Of a stretch of DNA of 64,000 bases, positions 35,720-46,792 are shown piece after piece (within the stretch, counting starts at the first letter, position 1; each line of letters starts with the position of its first letter). The notes beneath the pieces were generated by a model. That model saw nothing but the letters and a program-made list of their open reading frames with translations, ran no database searches and was not told the DNA's origin. Source of the DNA: Micromonospora cathayae (GTDB taxonomy: Bacteria; Actinomycetota; Actinomycetes; Mycobacteriales; Micromonosporaceae). A program made the position numbers and the translations under genes. Location of the stretch: assembly GCF_028993575.1 (NCBI RefSeq), contig NZ_CP118615.1, forward strand, positions 2,976,001-3,040,000, read 5' to 3'.

Positions 35720-36217
35720 CTAGGGGACCACGACGACCGGCCAGCGGCCGGCCCGGACCAGCCGGGTGGCGACCGAGCCGACGAACCGGTGCCCGGCCTG
35801 CTCGGACGAGCCGACCACCACCAGGTCGGCCCGGGTCTCGTCGGCCGCCGCGCGCAGTTCGGCGTACGCGTCGCCGCGCCGGCACAGGAAGGTGACCGGC
35901 AGTCCCAGCTCCTCGGCACCCTGGCGGCACTCCGCCCGCAGGTCGGCGGCCAGCTCGTCCTGGGTGCGCTGGACCGCGCCGGCCACCACCCCGTCGGCCA
36001 GGGCGGTGTAGGGGGCCGGGGAGCTGACGAAGACCACCACCAGCGCGGACCCCTGCCGGCGGGCCAGTCCGGCCGCGTACGCGGCGGCGCGCAGCGAGGT
36101 GCGGGTGCCGTCCACGCCGACCAGCACCACGCGGGGGCCGTCGGTGCCGCGTTCGAACGGCAGCGGCCGGGCGCGCGGGCCGTACTCCTGCCGGTCCACC
36201 GGTGGTCCCACGGTCAT
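35720..36217 (-). CDS. universal stress protein (UspA family)
   Basis: 165 residues. VVLVGVDGTRTSLRAAAYAAGLA is the N-terminal strand-helix. The C-terminal VVVGSSEQAGHRFVGSVATRLVR corresponds to the ATP-binding loop G-x2-G-x9-G(S), although the spacing is altered and ATP binding is uncertain. Ten base pairs after the MFS exporter gene, so it probably belongs to the same transcript. Confidence 0.88.
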   Translation of the reverse strand: MTVGPPVDRQEYGPRARPLPFERGTDGPRVVLVGVDGTRTSLRAAAYAAGLARRQGSALVVVFVSSPAPYTALADGVVAGAVQRTQDELAADLRAECRQGAEELGLPVTFLCRRGDAYAELRAAADETRADLVVVGSSEQAGHRFVGSVATRLVRAGRWPVVVVP

Positions 36218-36227
36218 CGTCGGCCCC

Positions 36228-37844
36228 TCAGCCGCGTTCGCCGGTGCGGATCACCGCCGCGCCCGCCCCGACGGCCACCGTCGACTCCTGCTCGACCTCG
36301 TCGGTCAGCGGGTCGGTGTGCCGCCGCAGCGGGACCTCCTTGATGAAGCTGACCGCGATCAGCGCGATCAGCGCGAACGGGGCGGCGGCCAGGAAGATGT
36401 CGCCGGCGCCGTGGCCGTACGCGCTCTCCACGACGGTCCGGATCGGTCCGGGCAGGGTGTGCACGTCGGGCAGGGTGCCGCCGTCGGCCGTGCCGGAGGC
36501 CGGGACGCCGAGCCGGGTCAGGCCGTCGGCCAGGTAGTCCTTCACCCGGTGGCCGAGCACCGCGCCGAGGACGGAGACGCCGACCGCGCCGCCGAGGCTG
36601 CGGAAGAACGCCACCACCGAGCTGGCCGCGCCCAGTTCGTGCGCGCCGACGGTGTTCTGCACGGCGAGCACCAGGTTCTGCATGGTCATGCCCAGGCCGA
36701 CGCCGACGATCGCCATGTACGTGCTGAGCAGCCAGAAGTTGGTGTCGTAGCGGAGTGTGCCCATCAGCGCGAAACCGACGGTGAGCAGCGCCGAGCCGGC
36801 GACCAGGTACCGCTTCCAGCGGCCGGTCCGGGTGATCACCCGGCCGGTGACGGTGGAGGAGACCAGCAGGCCGAGGATCATCGGCAGGGTCATCAGGCCG
36901 GCCATGGTCGGGCTCTGGCCCCGGCTGATCTGGAAGTACTGGCTGAGGAAGACCGACGCGCCGAACATGCCGACGCCGACCGCGACGCTGGCCACGGTGG
37001 CCAGGGTGATGGTGCGGTCGCGGAACAGCCGGGGCGGGATGACCGGGTCGGCCGCCCGGGTCTCGACCAGGACCGCCGCCGCGCCGAGCAGCAGCGCCCC
37101 GACCACCATGACGGCGGTCTGCCAGGAGATCCAGTCGTACCTGTCGCCGGCGAGGGAGACCCAGATCAGCAGCACCGAGACGGCGGCGGTGATCAGGGTG
37201 GCCCCCCACCAGTCGATGGTCACCGGGCGCTTGACCACCGGCAGGCGCAGCGTCTTCTGGAGCACCACCAGGGCGGCGACGGCGAACGGCACCCCGACGT
37301 AGAAGCACCAGCGCCAGCCGAGCCAGGAGGTGTCGACGATGACGCCGCCGATCAGCGGGCCGCCGATGGTGCCGACGGCCATCACCGCGCCCAGGTAGCC
37401 GCTGTACCGGCCGCGCTCGCGGGGCGCGATCATCGTCGCCATGATCACCTGGGCCAGTGCGGTGAGACCGCCGGCCCCGATGCCCTGCACCACCCGGCAG
37501 GCGATCAGCTGCCCGGTGGACTGGGACAGGCCGGCCAGCACCGAACCCAGGACGTAGATCACCAGGGAGAGCTGGACCAGCATCTTCTTGCTGGTGAGGT
37601 CGGCGAGCTTGCCCCACAGCGGGGTGGTGGCGGTGATGGCGAGCAGCGTCGAGGTGACCACCCACGTGTACGCGGACTGCCCGCCGCGCAGCTCGGTGAT
37701 GATCCGGGGCAGCGCGTTCGAGACGACGGTGGAGGAGAGGATCGCGACGAACATGCCCAGCAGCAGGCCGGAGAGGGCCTCCAGCACCTGCCGGTGGGTC
37801 ATCTCGCCGCCGGTCGTCCGAGGGGGCGCGGCGGCCTGGGTCAT
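36228..37844 (-). CDS. DHA2-family (14-helix) MFS drug exporter
   Basis: 538 residues with about 14 hydrophobic helices. Family motifs include LPRIITELRGGQSAYTWVVTSTLL and the loop GKLADLTSKKMLVQ (motif A). CRVVQGIGAGGL is motif B-like, and PLIGGVIVD is the drug/H+ antiporter motif C region. It would export hydrophobic toxic compounds by proton antiport. The ATG at 37844 has GGAGGT ten bases upstream. A MarR gene precedes it, uspA follows, and two palindromic operators overlap its promoter. Confidence 0.93.
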   Translation of the reverse strand: MTQAAAPPRTTGGEMTHRQVLEALSGLLLGMFVAILSSTVVSNALPRIITELRGGQSAYTWVVTSTLLAITATTPLWGKLADLTSKKMLVQLSLVIYVLGSVLAGLSQSTGQLIACRVVQGIGAGGLTALAQVIMATMIAPRERGRYSGYLGAVMAVGTIGGPLIGGVIVDTSWLGWRWCFYVGVPFAVAALVVLQKTLRLPVVKRPVTIDWWGATLITAAVSVLLIWVSLAGDRYDWISWQTAVMVVGALLLGAAAVLVETRAADPVIPPRLFRDRTITLATVASVAVGVGMFGASVFLSQYFQISRGQSPTMAGLMTLPMILGLLVSSTVTGRVITRTGRWKRYLVAGSALLTVGFALMGTLRYDTNFWLLSTYMAIVGVGLGMTMQNLVLAVQNTVGAHELGAASSVVAFFRSLGGAVGVSVLGAVLGHRVKDYLADGLTRLGVPASGTADGGTLPDVHTLPGPIRTVVESAYGHGAGDIFLAAAPFALIALIAVSFIKEVPLRRHTDPLTDEVEQESTVAVGAGAAVIRTGERG

Positions 37845-37868
37845 CGTCACTACCTCCAACGGCGAGAA

Positions 37869-37910
37869 GTTGCTCGGGGCAACCGTAACTTTGGTTGCCT
37901 CGGGCAACAA
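37869..37910 (-). promoter_or_regulatory. promoter with two MarR-type palindromic operators
   Basis: GTTGC-N5-GCAAC occurs at 37869-37883 and 37894-37908, centres 25 bp apart. On the minus strand TTGTTG (37905-37910) and TACGGT (37882-37887) form a promoter with a 17-bp spacer. One operator sits on the -35 and the other on the -10/start. That suggests repression of the exporter by the adjacent MarR protein. Confidence 0.65.
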
Positions 37911-37970
37911 CTTCTGCGCTGGCGTCCCTGTTCCCGCCGTGGCCCAGGTCTCAGCCCGGCGGGGCGGGGC

Positions 37971-38420
37971 TCACCGCTCGGGCGTCCAGTTCTCGTTGAA
38001 GTGGTGCAGCAGCCGGGCGAACTCCGCCAGGTCGTCGGCCGACCAGCCGGCCAGGGACTGCTGCAACTCCTCCACCCGGCTGCCCCGGGCCGCGTCGAAC
38101 CGGCGCTGCCCCTCCACGGTCAGGCTGAGCCGGGCGGCCCGCCGGTCCTCCGGATCCGGCTCGCGACGCACCAGGCCCAGCTCCTCCAGCCCCCGGATCT
38201 GCCGACTGAGCGTGCCCTTGCCGACCCCCAGCCGGACGGACAGGTCGGTCAGCCGGACCGCGCCGCTGCGCCGCAGCCAGAGCAGCAGCCCGTACGTGTT
38301 GGGCTCCAGGTGCGGGTGGACCTCCCGGACGACCCCCCAGGAGACCGCCCGGCCCCGGCGCAGCAGCGCGGTCAGCTCGTGTTCGACCGTCCGCAGCAGC
38401 TCGGGCAACTGGTTGTCCAC
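37971..38420 (-). CDS. MarR-family transcriptional regulator
   Basis: 149 residues. The winged helix has GLLLWLRRSGAVRLTDLSVRLGVGKGTLSRQIRGLEEL and the wing RREPDPEDRRAARLSLT, both standard for MarR. The GTG at 38420 lies 7 nt after a TAGGCT -10 (38428-38433), so the mRNA is probably leaderless. It precedes the MFS gene and is its likely repressor. The inducing ligand is unknown. Confidence 0.93.
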   Translation of the reverse strand: MDNQLPELLRTVEHELTALLRRGRAVSWGVVREVHPHLEPNTYGLLLWLRRSGAVRLTDLSVRLGVGKGTLSRQIRGLEELGLVRREPDPEDRRAARLSLTVEGQRRFDAARGSRVEELQQSLAGWSADDLAEFARLLHHFNENWTPER

Positions 38421-38495
38421 GGCACCGAGCCTACGGGGCCCCGCCCAGTGCCGGGGTCGACGTCCCAGGCCGAGCCGGGGACCTCGACACGGGTC

Positions 38496-40205
38496 CTAGC
38501 CGCCGGCCGTCAGCCGCTGCTGCGCCACCGTGCGTAGCTGGCCGTCACCGGTGGTGCCCTCGATGGTCACCTCGGCGGCCCGGCCCCGGTGCAGCAGCGT
38601 GCCCACCGCGTTGCCGAAGTACGGGCCGGCCAGCTTCTTCCAGCGCACCGCCGACCGGCGCACCCCGGCCGACCGGGACAGCGCCCGGACCGCCGCCGAC
38701 GGCCCGGCCGACCAGCCCAGCCGCATCAGCGGGCGCATCCCGGCCGGCACCTGGTTGTGGATCGGCGAGCAGGTCAACTGGTGCACCGGGGTCGCCATGC
38801 CCGCACCGAACCGGGCCCGGGCCACGTACGAGTGGTGCACGTCCCCGCCCAGCACGCTGATCGACGCCGGTGGCGCGTACGCCGGGCCGGCCCCCACCCG
38901 GTCACCGGGCGCGCCGGGCGTCCCCGACCCGATCCGGGCGAACAGCGCCCCGAGCGCCTCGAAGGAGCGCTGGAAGGCGGCCCAGTGTTCCAGGTCCAGC
39001 GCCCGGCGCAACTGCTCCGAGACCTTCGCCACCCAGGGGCGGCGGGACGCGGCGAGCTTCTCGTTCCACGCCTCGACGTGGTGGATGCCCGGCGGCAGCA
39101 GCCACGGCAGCGACGACCCGACCACCAGGTGGTCGTACACGCCGTGGGCCTGGTCGACGAACCAGGACCACTCGCCGGGCGGCAGCATCGCCCGCAGGCC
39201 CGGCTCCAGCACCCGGCTGCACCGGTTGTCCAGCATGACCAGCCGGGTGCGGCCGATGTCCAGCGCGTAGCTCCACTGGTACTGCACGGTGCGCCAGCGT
39301 TCGGTGTCGTGCGCCAGGTCGGACTCCTGGTCGACCCGGTGCCCGAACTCCTTGAGGATCCCGGTGGCGTCCCCGGCGGCGGTGACCTTGGCGTAGACCG
39401 GGTCGGCGGCGATCTCGTCCGGGTCCAGGTTGCCCAGGTGCTGGTAGACCCAGTAGGAGGCGAGCCCGCTGCCGATCCGCTCCGCCCACCAGGGCTGCTC
39501 GCGCATGTCCGCCCGCCAGGCGGCGGAGGTGTTCCAGTCGTCGATGATCTCGTGGTCGTCGAAGATCATCACGCTCGGCACGGTGGCGAGCAGCCAGCGG
39601 ATCTCCGGATCCCGCCACGACTCCAGGTACAGCTTGGTGTACTCGTCGAAGCTCACCACCTGGTCCGCCGGGGCGCCCTTCGGCCGCCGCCGACGTCGAC
39701 GCAGCAGCCGCCGCACGGTGGGCGAGGTCACGTCGGCGTAGACCTGGTCACCCAGCAGCACCAGCAGGTCGGGCCGGTCCGCGTCGTCCGGGTCGGCCAT
39801 CAACCGCCGGGCGTACGCGTCGAGGGCGTCCGGGGGCAGCTTGCGGGTGGTGGCGTGCTGGGTGGTCTCCCGGCAGGAGCCGAAGACCAGGCGTACCGGC
39901 TGGTCGTGGTCGTCGGCCGCGCGGGTCCGGATCACGCTCGGCGGGTACGGGTCGCGCGGCTCCGGCCAGGCCACCTCGTCGTCGACCAGCACCTCGTACG
40001 TGGTGCTGCTGTCCGGGGTGAGCCCGTCCACCACCACCAGCGCGTAGTGGTGGTCGTACGCGGAGAAGGTGGACGCGCTGCCGGCGGCCCCGTCGGCGGT
40101 GCGGACCCGGACCACGGCCGGGGCGCTGGTCTCCACCCAGACGGTGGCCCGCGTGCCGACGACCCGTCGCAGCAACGGACCGATGAGCAGGCGGGGGCTG
40201 GGCAT
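38496..40205 (-). CDS. PhoD-like alkaline phosphatase/phosphodiesterase domain protein
   Basis: 569 residues. LLIGPLLRRVVGTRATVWVETSAP is the N-terminal fibronectin-like PhoD-N domain. The metallophosphatase core has RLVFGSCRE, LLGDQVYAD and MIFDDHEIIDDWN, the last holding conserved metal ligands. SVLGGDVHHSYVARA is the C-terminal His motif. No signal peptide or Tat motif is visible, unlike secreted PhoD, so it is probably cytosolic. Divergent from ftsY. Substrate unknown. Confidence 0.88.
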   Translation of the reverse strand: MPSPRLLIGPLLRRVVGTRATVWVETSAPAVVRVRTADGAAGSASTFSAYDHHYALVVVDGLTPDSSTTYEVLVDDEVAWPEPRDPYPPSVIRTRAADDHDQPVRLVFGSCRETTQHATTRKLPPDALDAYARRLMADPDDADRPDLLVLLGDQVYADVTSPTVRRLLRRRRRRPKGAPADQVVSFDEYTKLYLESWRDPEIRWLLATVPSVMIFDDHEIIDDWNTSAAWRADMREQPWWAERIGSGLASYWVYQHLGNLDPDEIAADPVYAKVTAAGDATGILKEFGHRVDQESDLAHDTERWRTVQYQWSYALDIGRTRLVMLDNRCSRVLEPGLRAMLPPGEWSWFVDQAHGVYDHLVVGSSLPWLLPPGIHHVEAWNEKLAASRRPWVAKVSEQLRRALDLEHWAAFQRSFEALGALFARIGSGTPGAPGDRVGAGPAYAPPASISVLGGDVHHSYVARARFGAGMATPVHQLTCSPIHNQVPAGMRPLMRLGWSAGPSAAVRALSRSAGVRRSAVRWKKLAGPYFGNAVGTLLHRGRAAEVTIEGTTGDGQLRTVAQQRLTAGG

Positions 40206-40353
40206 GGAGACCTCCGAGGCGAGAGCGGCTCACCATTTCTACCCTGTCGGCGCACCCGCCACCCACCGGACGATACCGGCGAAGTCGCAGCTCCACCGGC
40301 CATCGGGCGCGGTGGCTGAGCCGACCGCGCCGGCATCTGACAGGATTTCGTCC

Positions 40354-41538
40354 ATGGCGGATTACCTCGTAGTCGCACTGGTCCTGCTCGGTGTGCTGCT
40401 CCTGTCGGTGGTGGGGCTGGTGGTGCCCAAGCTGCGCAAGCGGCCGGAGCCCCCGCTGCCCCGGACGCAGGCACCGACCCGGGTCGAGGAGCGCCCGACC
40501 GCCCCGCCGGCCGAGACGTCCGGTGCGGTGGTGGTGGAGCCGCCGGTGGTCGAGGTGCCGCCGGTGGTGGAGGCGCCCCCGCTGGAGGTCCCCGAGCCGA
40601 CCGCCGGCCGGCTGGTCCGGCTGCGCTCCCGGCTGTCCCGTTCGCAGAACGCCTTCGGCAAGGGGCTGCTCGGCCTGCTCAGCCGGGACCGGCTGGACGA
40701 GGACGCCTGGGAGGAGATCGAGGACAGCCTGATCACCGCCGACGTCGGCATCGACGCCACCCGGGAGATCGTCGACCGGCTGCGGGAGCGGACCCGGGTG
40801 CTCGGCACCCGGGACACCACCGAACTGCGCGCGCTGCTCGCCGCCGAGCTGGTCAACGCGCTCGACCCGACGCTGGACCGGTCGCTGCGGACCGCCCCGA
40901 AGGAGGGCGCGCCGGCGGTGCTGCTGGTGGTCGGGGTGAACGGCGCGGGCAAGACCACCACCTGCGGCAAGATCGCCCGGGTGCTGGTGGCCGACGGGCG
41001 CAGCGTGCTGCTCGGCGCGGCGGACACCTTCCGGGCCGCCGCCGCCGACCAGTTGGAGACCTGGGGCGGCCGGGTCGGCGCGGAGACCGTCCGGGGCCCG
41101 GAGGCGGCCGACCCGGCCAGCGTGGCGTTCGACGCGGTCAAGCGGGGCATCGAGACCGGGGTGGACACCGTCCTGATCGACACCGCCGGCCGGTTGCAGA
41201 ACAAGATCGGTCTGATGGACGAGCTGGGCAAGGTCAAGCGGGTGGTGGAGAAGCACGGCCCGATCGACGAGACGCTGCTGATCCTGGACGCCACCACCGG
41301 CCAGAACGGCCTGGAGCAGGCCCGGGTCTTCACCGAGGTGGTCAACGTGACCGGCGTGGTGCTCACCAAGCTGGACGGCACGGCCAAGGGCGGCATCGTC
41401 ATCGCCGTGCAGCGCAAACTCGGCATTCCGGTCAAACTGGTCGGGTTGGGTGAGGGCAAGGACGACCTGGCCCCGTTCGACCCGGCCCAGTTCGTCGACG
41501 CGCTGCTCGGCACCGAGCCGCTCGCCCGGGACGCGTAA
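40354..41538 (+). CDS. ftsY: signal recognition particle receptor FtsY
   Basis: GTPase docking SRP-ribosome complexes at the membrane. 394 residues. One N-terminal transmembrane helix (YLVVALVLLGVLLLSVVGLVV) is typical of actinobacterial FtsY. It is followed by a Pro/Val/Glu-rich linker, the N domain (EDAWEEIEDSLITADVG) and the G domain. G1 is GVNGAGKTTT, then DTFRAAAADQL, DTAGRLQNK and TKLDGTAKGG. The ATG at 40354 begins right at the helix. The partner ffh lies 5 kb downstream. Confidence 0.97.
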   Translation: MADYLVVALVLLGVLLLSVVGLVVPKLRKRPEPPLPRTQAPTRVEERPTAPPAETSGAVVVEPPVVEVPPVVEAPPLEVPEPTAGRLVRLRSRLSRSQNAFGKGLLGLLSRDRLDEDAWEEIEDSLITADVGIDATREIVDRLRERTRVLGTRDTTELRALLAAELVNALDPTLDRSLRTAPKEGAPAVLLVVGVNGAGKTTTCGKIARVLVADGRSVLLGAADTFRAAAADQLETWGGRVGAETVRGPEAADPASVAFDAVKRGIETGVDTVLIDTAGRLQNKIGLMDELGKVKRVVEKHGPIDETLLILDATTGQNGLEQARVFTEVVNVTGVVLTKLDGTAKGGIVIAVQRKLGIPVKLVGLGEGKDDLAPFDPAQFVDALLGTEPLARDA

Positions 41539-41619
41539 CCTCGGGTGACCACTGACGACCGCGTCCACGCCGGCTGGCGTGACCAGCGCCATCCGGCACC
41601 GGGCCTGGGGAGACCGCAC

Positions 41620-42408
41620 GTGACCGCACAGGAGATCCCGCTGCACGGCGGGAACGTCAGCACCGTCGTCAAGGTCGGCGACACGGTCCGCCGCAACGCC
41701 GGGCCGTGGACCCCGGCGGTACACGGCCTGCTGCGCCACCTGGAGTACGTCGGCTTCACCGGCGCGCCCCGGGCGTACGGCATGGACGAGCGGAACCGGG
41801 AGATCCTCTCGTACATGGAGGGGGAGTGCGGGGAGTACCCGCTCGCCCCGCACTGGGTCACCGACGAGGCGCTGGTCACCGTGGCGACCATGCTGCGGAT
41901 GTTCCACGACGCCCAGTACGGCTTCGTCCCGCCACCCGGGGCGGTCTGGCGTTCGTTCGGCCCGCCCCCGCCGGACACCGAGGTGATCTGCCACCACGAC
42001 GCCGCCCCGCACAACGTGATCTGGCGACCGGACGGCACCCTCGGGCTGATCGACTTCGACCTGGCCTCGCCCGGCGCGCGGATCTACGACGTGGCGTACG
42101 CGGCGTGGACCTGGGTGCCGATCTTCTCCGACCGGGACTCCTACACCCTCGGCTGGAAGCGGCCGGACCGGCCCCGTCGGCTGCGCCTGTTCGCCGACGC
42201 GTACGGGCTGATCCCCCGGGACCGGCACCGGCTGATCCGGACCATCCGCAAGCGGATCGTCGACCACGTCGAGGGCATCCGGCGGATGGCCGCCGCCGGC
42301 GACCCGGCGTTCGTCCGGATCGTGCACAAGGGGCATCTCCGGCGTCCGATGCGCGATCTGCGGCTGCTCGACTACGAACGGCACACCCTGGAATGGGCGC
42401 TGCGGTAA
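41620..42408 (+). CDS. aminoglycoside phosphotransferase-like kinase
   Basis: 262 residues from GTG 41620, which has GGGGAGA upstream; GTG 41545 is an alternative start adding 25 unconserved residues. The kinase core has VICHHDAAPHNVIW (catalytic HxD...N loop) and GLIDFDLASPG (metal-binding DFD). The N-terminal lobe is short (NVSTVVKVGDTVRR). The APH/choline kinase superfamily covers many small-molecule kinases, so antibiotic resistance cannot be inferred. Confidence 0.82.
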   Translation: MTAQEIPLHGGNVSTVVKVGDTVRRNAGPWTPAVHGLLRHLEYVGFTGAPRAYGMDERNREILSYMEGECGEYPLAPHWVTDEALVTVATMLRMFHDAQYGFVPPPGAVWRSFGPPPPDTEVICHHDAAPHNVIWRPDGTLGLIDFDLASPGARIYDVAYAAWTWVPIFSDRDSYTLGWKRPDRPRRLRLFADAYGLIPRDRHRLIRTIRKRIVDHVEGIRRMAAAGDPAFVRIVHKGHLRRPMRDLRLLDYERHTLEWALR

Positions 42409-42419
42409 GTGCGCGTTTC

Positions 42420-42456
42420 TTCACACGTTCGAAACAACTCGTGACGGACCGGAAAC
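42420..42456 (+). promoter_or_regulatory. probable GlnR box upstream of amt
   Basis: TTCAC-N6-GAAAC (42420-42435) is followed after 5 bp by GTGAC-N6-GAAAC (42441-42456). This closely matches the actinobacterial GlnR element (GTnAC-N6-GAAAC, repeated, usually with a 6-bp centre). It lies 113 bp before the amt start, where GlnR activates ammonium transport genes under nitrogen limitation. Confidence 0.7.
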
Positions 42457-42569
42457 CGGGCCGGGACCGAAGGCGAAACAGCCGGGGCGGAACCTTTCGC
42501 GCAACCGGCGTACGGGCGACGCTGCCCCGGAAGCCGCGAAGGAGGGAACCTCACCTTTAGGAGGCCAGC

Positions 42570-44295
<1,726 letters not shown>

Positions 44296-44308
44296 CCGGC
44301 GTACCGTC

Positions 44309-46618
44309 ATGACCCCGTCGACCACGGAGAACGCGTCCGGAACCCCCGGACCCGACACCCCCGTGGTCGACGGGGTCGACGGCGTGGGGGAGGCGGCCCG
44401 CCGCGAACGGGCCGACCGGTACGACCGCTGGCTGTCCACCCTGCTGCCGGACCGGGACGGGGTGGCCCTGGTCGCCGTCGGCGGGCTCGGCCGACGGCAG
44501 TGCGCCCCGCACGGCGACCTGGACCTGGTCCTCGTGCACACCGGGGTACCCGGCATCGACGAACTGGCCGCCGGCATCTGGTACCCGGTCTGGGACGCCC
44601 GGCTCCGGCTGGACCACTCGGTGCGTACCGTCGGCGAGGCGCTCTCGGTGGCCCTCGACGACGTCAAGGTGTCCCTCGGCCTGCTCGACGCCCGGCACGT
44701 CGCCGGGGACCGACGGGTCGCCGACGAACTGGTCCGCACCGCCGCCGACCAGTGGCGACGCACCGCCGTCCGGCAGCTCCCCGCGCTGCGGGAGACCACC
44801 GAGAGCCGCTGGCAGGCCCACGGCGACCTGGCCTTCCTGCTGGAGGGCGACCTGAAGGAGGCCGCCGGCGGGCTGCGCGACGTGGGCATCCTGCGGGCCA
44901 TCGCCACCGCCGGGCTCACCGACGCGCTGCGCCCCGCCGTCCGGGCCGCGCACCTGCGCCTGCTGGACACCCGGGACGCCCTGCACCAGCAGGTCGGCCG
45001 GCGGGTCGACCGGCTCCTCGCCCAGGAACGCGACGGCGTGGCCCGGCTGCTCGGACTGCGCCAGCCCCCGTCCGCCGGGCCCGACACCGGCGGCCACGAC
45101 GGGGACGTCCTGCTCCGCCGGGTCGCCGGGGACGCCCGCACCGTCAGCCACGCCCTCGACGACGCCTGGCGGGCCGCGGACCGGCTGCGCGGCCGCCGCC
45201 GCGGCGGCGACCACCGGCCGGTCCGCCGCCCGGTCGCCCGGGACGTCGTCGAACACGACGGCGAGCTGGTGCTCGCCCGGACCGCCATCGGGGCCCGCCC
45301 CGACCCGGCGCTGTCGCTGCGGGTCGCCGCCGCGGCGGCCGTCACCCGGCTGCCGATCGCCCGCGCCACCTGCGAGTGGCTCGCCGCGTACTGCCCGCCG
45401 CTGCCGTCGCCGTGGCCGTCCGAGGCCCGCGCCGCGCTGGTCACCCTGCTCGGCGCCGGTCCCGGCCTGATCCCCGCCTGGGAGACCTGCGACCGGTACG
45501 GGCTGGTCGACGGCTGGCTGCCCGTGTGGCCCCGGCTGCGCAGCCTCCCCCAGCACAACCCGGTGCACCGGTGGACCGTCGACCGGCACCTGGTGCAGGC
45601 CGCCGCCGAGGCCAGCCGGTACGCCCGCGAGGTCGACCGCCCCGACCTGCTGCTGATCGGCGCGTTCCTGCACGACGTCGGCAAGGGGCTGCCCGGCGTC
45701 CCCGGCGGCCCGACCGACCACAGCACGCTGGGCGCGCCGGTCGCCGAGGCGGTGGCGACCCGGATCGGCCTGCCACCCGCCGAGGCGGCCCTGATCGGCA
45801 CGCTGGTCCGGCTGCACCTGCTGCTGCCCGACGTGGCCACCCGCCGCGACCTGGGTGACCCGGTGACCATCACCCGGGTCGCCGAGGCGGTCGGTGACCC
45901 GACCACCCTCGACCTGCTGTACGCCCTGGTCCGGGCGGACGCGGCGGCCACCGGCCCGGCCGCCTGGTCGGACTGGAAGGGTCGGCTGGTCGCCGACCTG
46001 GTCACCCGGGTCCGTACCGCCCTGGACACCGGCGTGCTGCCCGCCCCGCCCGCCCCGGACCCGGCGCTGCTGGCCGAACCGCTGCCGGTGGTGCACCTCG
46101 ACGGGGAACGGGTGGCGGTGGCCGCGGCGGACCGGCGCGGCCTGCTCGCCACGGTGGCCGGCTGCCTGGCCCTGCACCGGCTGGAGGTGCTCACCGCAGA
46201 CGCCTCCATCCACGACGGGCGGGCCCTGGTGGAGTGCCGGGTGCAGCCCCGCTACGGGCTGGCCCCCGACCCGGTGGCGCTCGCCGCCGACCTGCGGCGC
46301 GCCCTGGTCGGCGACGTGTCGGTCACCCAGCGGCTGCGCGGGCGCGCCCTCGCCGCCCGGGCGACCGGCGCGGCCCCCCGGGTGGTCTGGCACCGGGACG
46401 CCGCCACCGACGCCGTGCTGCTGGAGTTGCGGGCCGCCGACGCCGCCGGGCTGCTCTACCGGGTGACCAGCGCGCTCGACGCGGCCGGGGTCGAGGTGCG
46501 GGCGGCCCGGATCTCCACCCTCGGTGGAGACGTGGTGGACGCCTTCTACCTGGTCGGCGGCTGGCCGGACGACGCCGAACGGGCCCGCCTGGAAGCCGCC
46601 GTCCTGGCCGCCGTGTGA
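44309..46618 (+). CDS. glnD: PII nucleotidyltransferase/removing enzyme GlnD
   Basis: 769 residues. The nucleotidyltransferase domain has VGGLGRRQCAPHGDLDLVL (GG...G...DxD). The HD hydrolase domain has LLIGAFLHDVGKGLPG and DHSTLGA. Two ACT domains that bind glutamine are at the C-terminus (GERVAVAAADRRGLLATVAG and LLELRAADAAGLLYRVTSAL). In actinobacteria GlnD adenylylates PII rather than uridylylating it, so AMP is the likelier donor group. Fourteen base pairs after glnK. Confidence 0.95.
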   Translation: MTPSTTENASGTPGPDTPVVDGVDGVGEAARRERADRYDRWLSTLLPDRDGVALVAVGGLGRRQCAPHGDLDLVLVHTGVPGIDELAAGIWYPVWDARLRLDHSVRTVGEALSVALDDVKVSLGLLDARHVAGDRRVADELVRTAADQWRRTAVRQLPALRETTESRWQAHGDLAFLLEGDLKEAAGGLRDVGILRAIATAGLTDALRPAVRAAHLRLLDTRDALHQQVGRRVDRLLAQERDGVARLLGLRQPPSAGPDTGGHDGDVLLRRVAGDARTVSHALDDAWRAADRLRGRRRGGDHRPVRRPVARDVVEHDGELVLARTAIGARPDPALSLRVAAAAAVTRLPIARATCEWLAAYCPPLPSPWPSEARAALVTLLGAGPGLIPAWETCDRYGLVDGWLPVWPRLRSLPQHNPVHRWTVDRHLVQAAAEASRYAREVDRPDLLLIGAFLHDVGKGLPGVPGGPTDHSTLGAPVAEAVATRIGLPPAEAALIGTLVRLHLLLPDVATRRDLGDPVTITRVAEAVGDPTTLDLLYALVRADAAATGPAAWSDWKGRLVADLVTRVRTALDTGVLPAPPAPDPALLAEPLPVVHLDGERVAVAAADRRGLLATVAGCLALHRLEVLTADASIHDGRALVECRVQPRYGLAPDPVALAADLRRALVGDVSVTQRLRGRALAARATGAAPRVVWHRDAATDAVLLELRAADAAGLLYRVTSALDAAGVEVRAARISTLGGDVVDAFYLVGGWPDDAERARLEAAVLAAV

Positions 46619-46792
46619 GGCCCGGGGCAGGGCGGCGGCCGGTGTGCCTGGTGCCGGAAGCGGCCCGGGTGATCTCCGGACGCCGGCCCGGGCCGGAGCG
46701 CGGGCGCGGGCGGCGGGCTACCCTAGCGGTGCCGGCTGGCGTCCGTCCGGCCGGGTTGTGCCCGCCGTACCACCGACCAACGGGATGTTCGC

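Noticed and set aside
35091..40205. Genomic island carrying an integrated defence system
   Set aside because: The block is accessory in character, but base composition matches its neighbours and there is no integrase, repeat boundary or known defence gene.
41545..42408. Aminoglycoside resistance gene
   Set aside because: The kinase fold is shared by many metabolic kinases; nothing in sequence or context supports antibiotic modification.
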